Origin: Marinobacter sp. THAF197a
Lineage (GTDB): Bacteria > Pseudomonadota > Gammaproteobacteria > Pseudomonadales > Oleiphilaceae
Assembly (NCBI RefSeq): GCF_009363275.1
Contig: NZ_CP045324.1
Location: 2,790,001 to 2,854,000 of the forward strand
Length of the DNA: 64,000 nucleotides
Direction of reading: 5' to 3'
The notes under the pieces were generated by a model. The model worked only from the letters and a program-made list of their open reading frames with translations, was not told the DNA's origin and searched no databases. Positions within the stretch are counted from its first letter, which is position 1. Each line of letters starts with the position of its first letter. A program made the translations under genes and the position numbers. This document shows, piece after piece, positions 62,527-64,000 of this stretch.

Positions 62527-62687
62527 GGCTTCCGAACTCAAAAGTATGCGGAAGACCACAGGGAAGGCCTTCCAAAACTGTGCGGAGCCATGGATGGCGG
62601 AGCCCAAGCGTCACAGGGATGTGCCGAAGGAGCGTGTTTTGGAAGGCCTTCCCTGTGGGCTGACATACTCCCAAAAAGAAGGAAGCC
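62527..62687. repeat. Family C cloverleaf-like inverted repeat, copy C2
   Basis: Outer perfect 23-bp arms at 62556-62578 and 62636-62658, extended by GGCTTCC / GGAAGCC, the right one touching the hisG stop. Inner hairpins GCCAT-GG-ATGGC (62587-62598) and CACA-GGGA-TGTG (62612-62623). Inserted between hisG and hisD, it makes up most of a 243-base gap in an otherwise compact operon. Confidence 0.85.
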
Positions 62688-63341
62688 TTACTCCGAACCC
62701 GAACCACGACGGCGATCCACCGCAACCGCCATCTTCTCTATGATGGGATTAATCTGCCCATGCTTCATTTTCATAGAAGCCCGATTAACCACCAACCGCG
62801 AACTGATATGATCAATCAGCTCCCGAGGCTCCAGCCCATTGGCCTTCAGCGTATTGCCCGTATCCACAATATCGACAATCTCATCCGCCAGATCCAGAAT
62901 CGGCGCCAGCTCCATTGCCCCATAGAGCTTGATAATATCCGCCTGCCGCCCCTGCGCCGCATAATACCGCCGCGCAAGATTTACGAACTTGGTGGCCACC
63001 CGGATTCGCCCGGCCGGCGGCTGCTCACCCTTCTTGCCCGCAGTCATCAGCTTGCAGCGAGAAATGTTCAGATCCAGTGGCTCATACAGGCCTTCCCCGC
63101 CGTGTTCCATCAGCACATCCTTACCCGTGACCCCAAGATCCGCCCCGCCATACTGCACATAAGTGGGCACATCGGTGGCACGGATAATCAGAATCCGCAC
63201 GTTCGGGTCTGTGGTCGGGAACACCAGCTTGCGGGACTTCTTCACGTCATCGACCAGCTCAATACCGGCCTCCGCCAGCAGCGGCAAGGTCTCTTCGAGA
63301 ATTCGTCCCTTTGACAAGGCGATGGTGATGGAATCTGTCAT
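62688..63341 (-). CDS. hisG: HisG ATP phosphoribosyltransferase, short form
   Basis: 217 residues from the ATG at 63341, giving the conserved MTDSITIALSKGRILEE; a start at 63368 overlapping the murA stop (TAATG) is possible and would add nine residues. Blocks VPTYVQYGGADLGVTGKDVL and DLADEIVDIVDTGNTLKANG carry the catalytic and PRPP-binding residues. The short form lacks the regulatory C-domain and needs HisZ, which is not in the window. It starts histidine synthesis and is directly after murA, as in Pseudomonas relatives. Confidence 0.94.
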   Translation of the reverse strand: MTDSITIALSKGRILEETLPLLAEAGIELVDDVKKSRKLVFPTTDPNVRILIIRATDVPTYVQYGGADLGVTGKDVLMEHGGEGLYEPLDLNISRCKLMTAGKKGEQPPAGRIRVATKFVNLARRYYAAQGRQADIIKLYGAMELAPILDLADEIVDIVDTGNTLKANGLEPRELIDHISSRLVVNRASMKMKHGQINPIIEKMAVAVDRRRGSGSE

Positions 63342-63367
63342 GGGTCTTTTCGGGTCCCGTTGGTTCA

Positions 63368-64000
63368 TTATGCCGGCAAACGGCGAATACTTGCGCCCAG
63401 CAGCTGCAGTTTTTCCTCAATACATTCATAGCCACGGTCTATGTGGTAAATGCGGTCTACGATGGTGTCGCCATCAGCCACCAGGCCTGCGATAACCAGA
63501 CTGGCCGAGGCTCGCAGATCCGTGGCCATAACCGGCGCGCCCGTCAGATGCTCCACACCTTTAATGATGGCGGCGTTACCTTCCAGACTGATATCCGCGC
63601 CCATGCGAATCAGCTCCTGCAGGTGCATAAAGCGGTTTTCAAAGACCGTCTCTACGATGGTCCCCGTGCCCTCGGCGACGGCGTTCATCGCCGCAAACTG
63701 GGCCTGCATATCCGTCGGAAATGCGGGGTATGGCGCCGTTCGCAGGTTAACCGCCTTCGGGCGCTTACCCTTCATATCCAGCTCAATCCAGTCCGGCCCG
63801 GTGGTGATGTGGGCGCCTGCTTCTTCCAGCTTCAGTAATACCGCCTCAAGCAAGTCTTCGCGGGTATCTTTAACCTTCACCCGGCCACCCGTGGCGGCCG
63901 CAGCCACCAGATAGGTACCGGTTTCAATGCGATCCGGCAGCACGTTGTAGTGGCAACCGTGCAGGCGCTCTACGCCATTGATCTCGATAGTGGCGGTGCC
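63368..64000 (-). CDS. murA: MurA UDP-GlcNAc enolpyruvyl transferase (5' part outside window)
   Basis: The last 210 or so residues are visible; the frame runs off the right edge. CHYNVLPDRIETGTYLVAAA, PFPTDMQAQFAAMN-like block (AFPTDMQAQFAAMN) and DLRASASLVIAGLVADG match MurA, which makes UDP-GlcNAc-enolpyruvate in peptidoglycan synthesis. The catalytic Cys loop lies outside the window. The TAA stop overlaps the possible upstream hisG start, tying the genes together. Confidence 0.95.
   Translation of the reverse strand, partial: GTATIEINGVERLHGCHYNVLPDRIETGTYLVAAAATGGRVKVKDTREDLLEAVLLKLEEAGAHITTGPDWIELDMKGKRPKAVNLRTAPYPAFPTDMQAQFAAMNAVAEGTGTIVETVFENRFMHLQELIRMGADISLEGNAAIIKGVEHLTGAPVMATDLRASASLVIAGLVADGDTIVDRIYHIDRGYECIEEKLQLLGASIRRLPA

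Noticed and set aside
1..64000. tRNA, rRNA, riboswitch, CRISPR or retron elements
   Set aside because: No cloverleaf, conserved rRNA block, riboswitch core, repeat-spacer array or reverse transcriptase was seen; a covariance search was not possible.

Overview
The window looks like a chromosome segment of a marine gammaproteobacterium close to Marinobacter. The evidence is gene content and order: a murA-hisG-hisD-hisC run, a divergent pilA / pilBCD locus, DUF1302/DUF1329 envelope gene pairs, a Pla-1/cef (VolA)-type lipase lipoprotein, an AlkS/MalT-like LAL regulator, and zapE next to yhcB. The genus is an inference from recognition; no database was searched.

Layout. (1) 1-13.3 kb, all minus strand: a secreted/outer-membrane block. 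It holds a beta-helix lipoprotein that continues into a cytochrome-like domain (cut by the window start), a large lipoprotein with a metal-hydrolase-like domain, and an apparent operon lipase - DUF1302 - DUF1329, then a GGDEF diguanylate cyclase. (2) 13.4-23.0 kb: housekeeping genes (rfaH, cysQ, beta-CASP nuclease, cytochrome c, rlmE, a flavoprotein, a SpoU methylase, a glutaredoxin-like protein, ppnP, DUF1622). These are interleaved with palindromic repeats and one RAYT transposase, the likely mobiliser of one repeat family. (3) 23.0-34.3 kb: an AT-richer surface-glycan island (methyltransferase, three GT4 and one GT2 glycosyltransferases, flippase, asparagine-synthase-like amidotransferase, GT-C membrane protein), with IS3 remnants at its left edge and pilA at its right edge. 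(4) 34.3-39.1 kb: the type IV pilus genes pilA (minus, sigma-54 promoter) and pilBCD (plus). (5) 39.2-49.3 kb: coaE, an envelope protein, trmO, a hybrid histidine kinase, yacG, a YfaZ-like porin, a large lipoprotein of unknown function, a Bax-like glucosaminidase and an acyltransferase. (6) 49.3-57.0 kb, minus: a LAL-type LuxR regulator, a second DUF1302/DUF1329 pair nearly identical in length to the first, and a thiolase. (7) 57.2-64 kb: zapE, yhcB/zapG, a Nif3-family protein and the hisC/hisD/hisG/murA run (murA cut by the window end).

Three families of structured intergenic repeats stand out. Family A (about 60 bp, long hairpin ending in GGGGTCAGACCCC blocks, at least six copies plus one variant) flanks the RAYT gene and fills the gaps between stop codons. 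Family B (GGGTCTGTCCCC / GGGGACAGACCC dyads, three loci, one a 64-bp tandem array) reaches into and supplies the stop codons of rlmE and zapE. Family C (two copies of about 160 bp in and after the his genes) has a long outer stem enclosing two small conserved hairpins, a cloverleaf-like layout not explained by any gene.

Working together: the two DUF1302/DUF1329 pairs, the lipase, the LAL regulator and the thiolase suggest uptake and catabolism of hydrophobic substrates. The pilus genes, the glycan island and the GT-C protein beside pilA suggest a glycosylated or strain-variable surface. These functional links are inferences from context.
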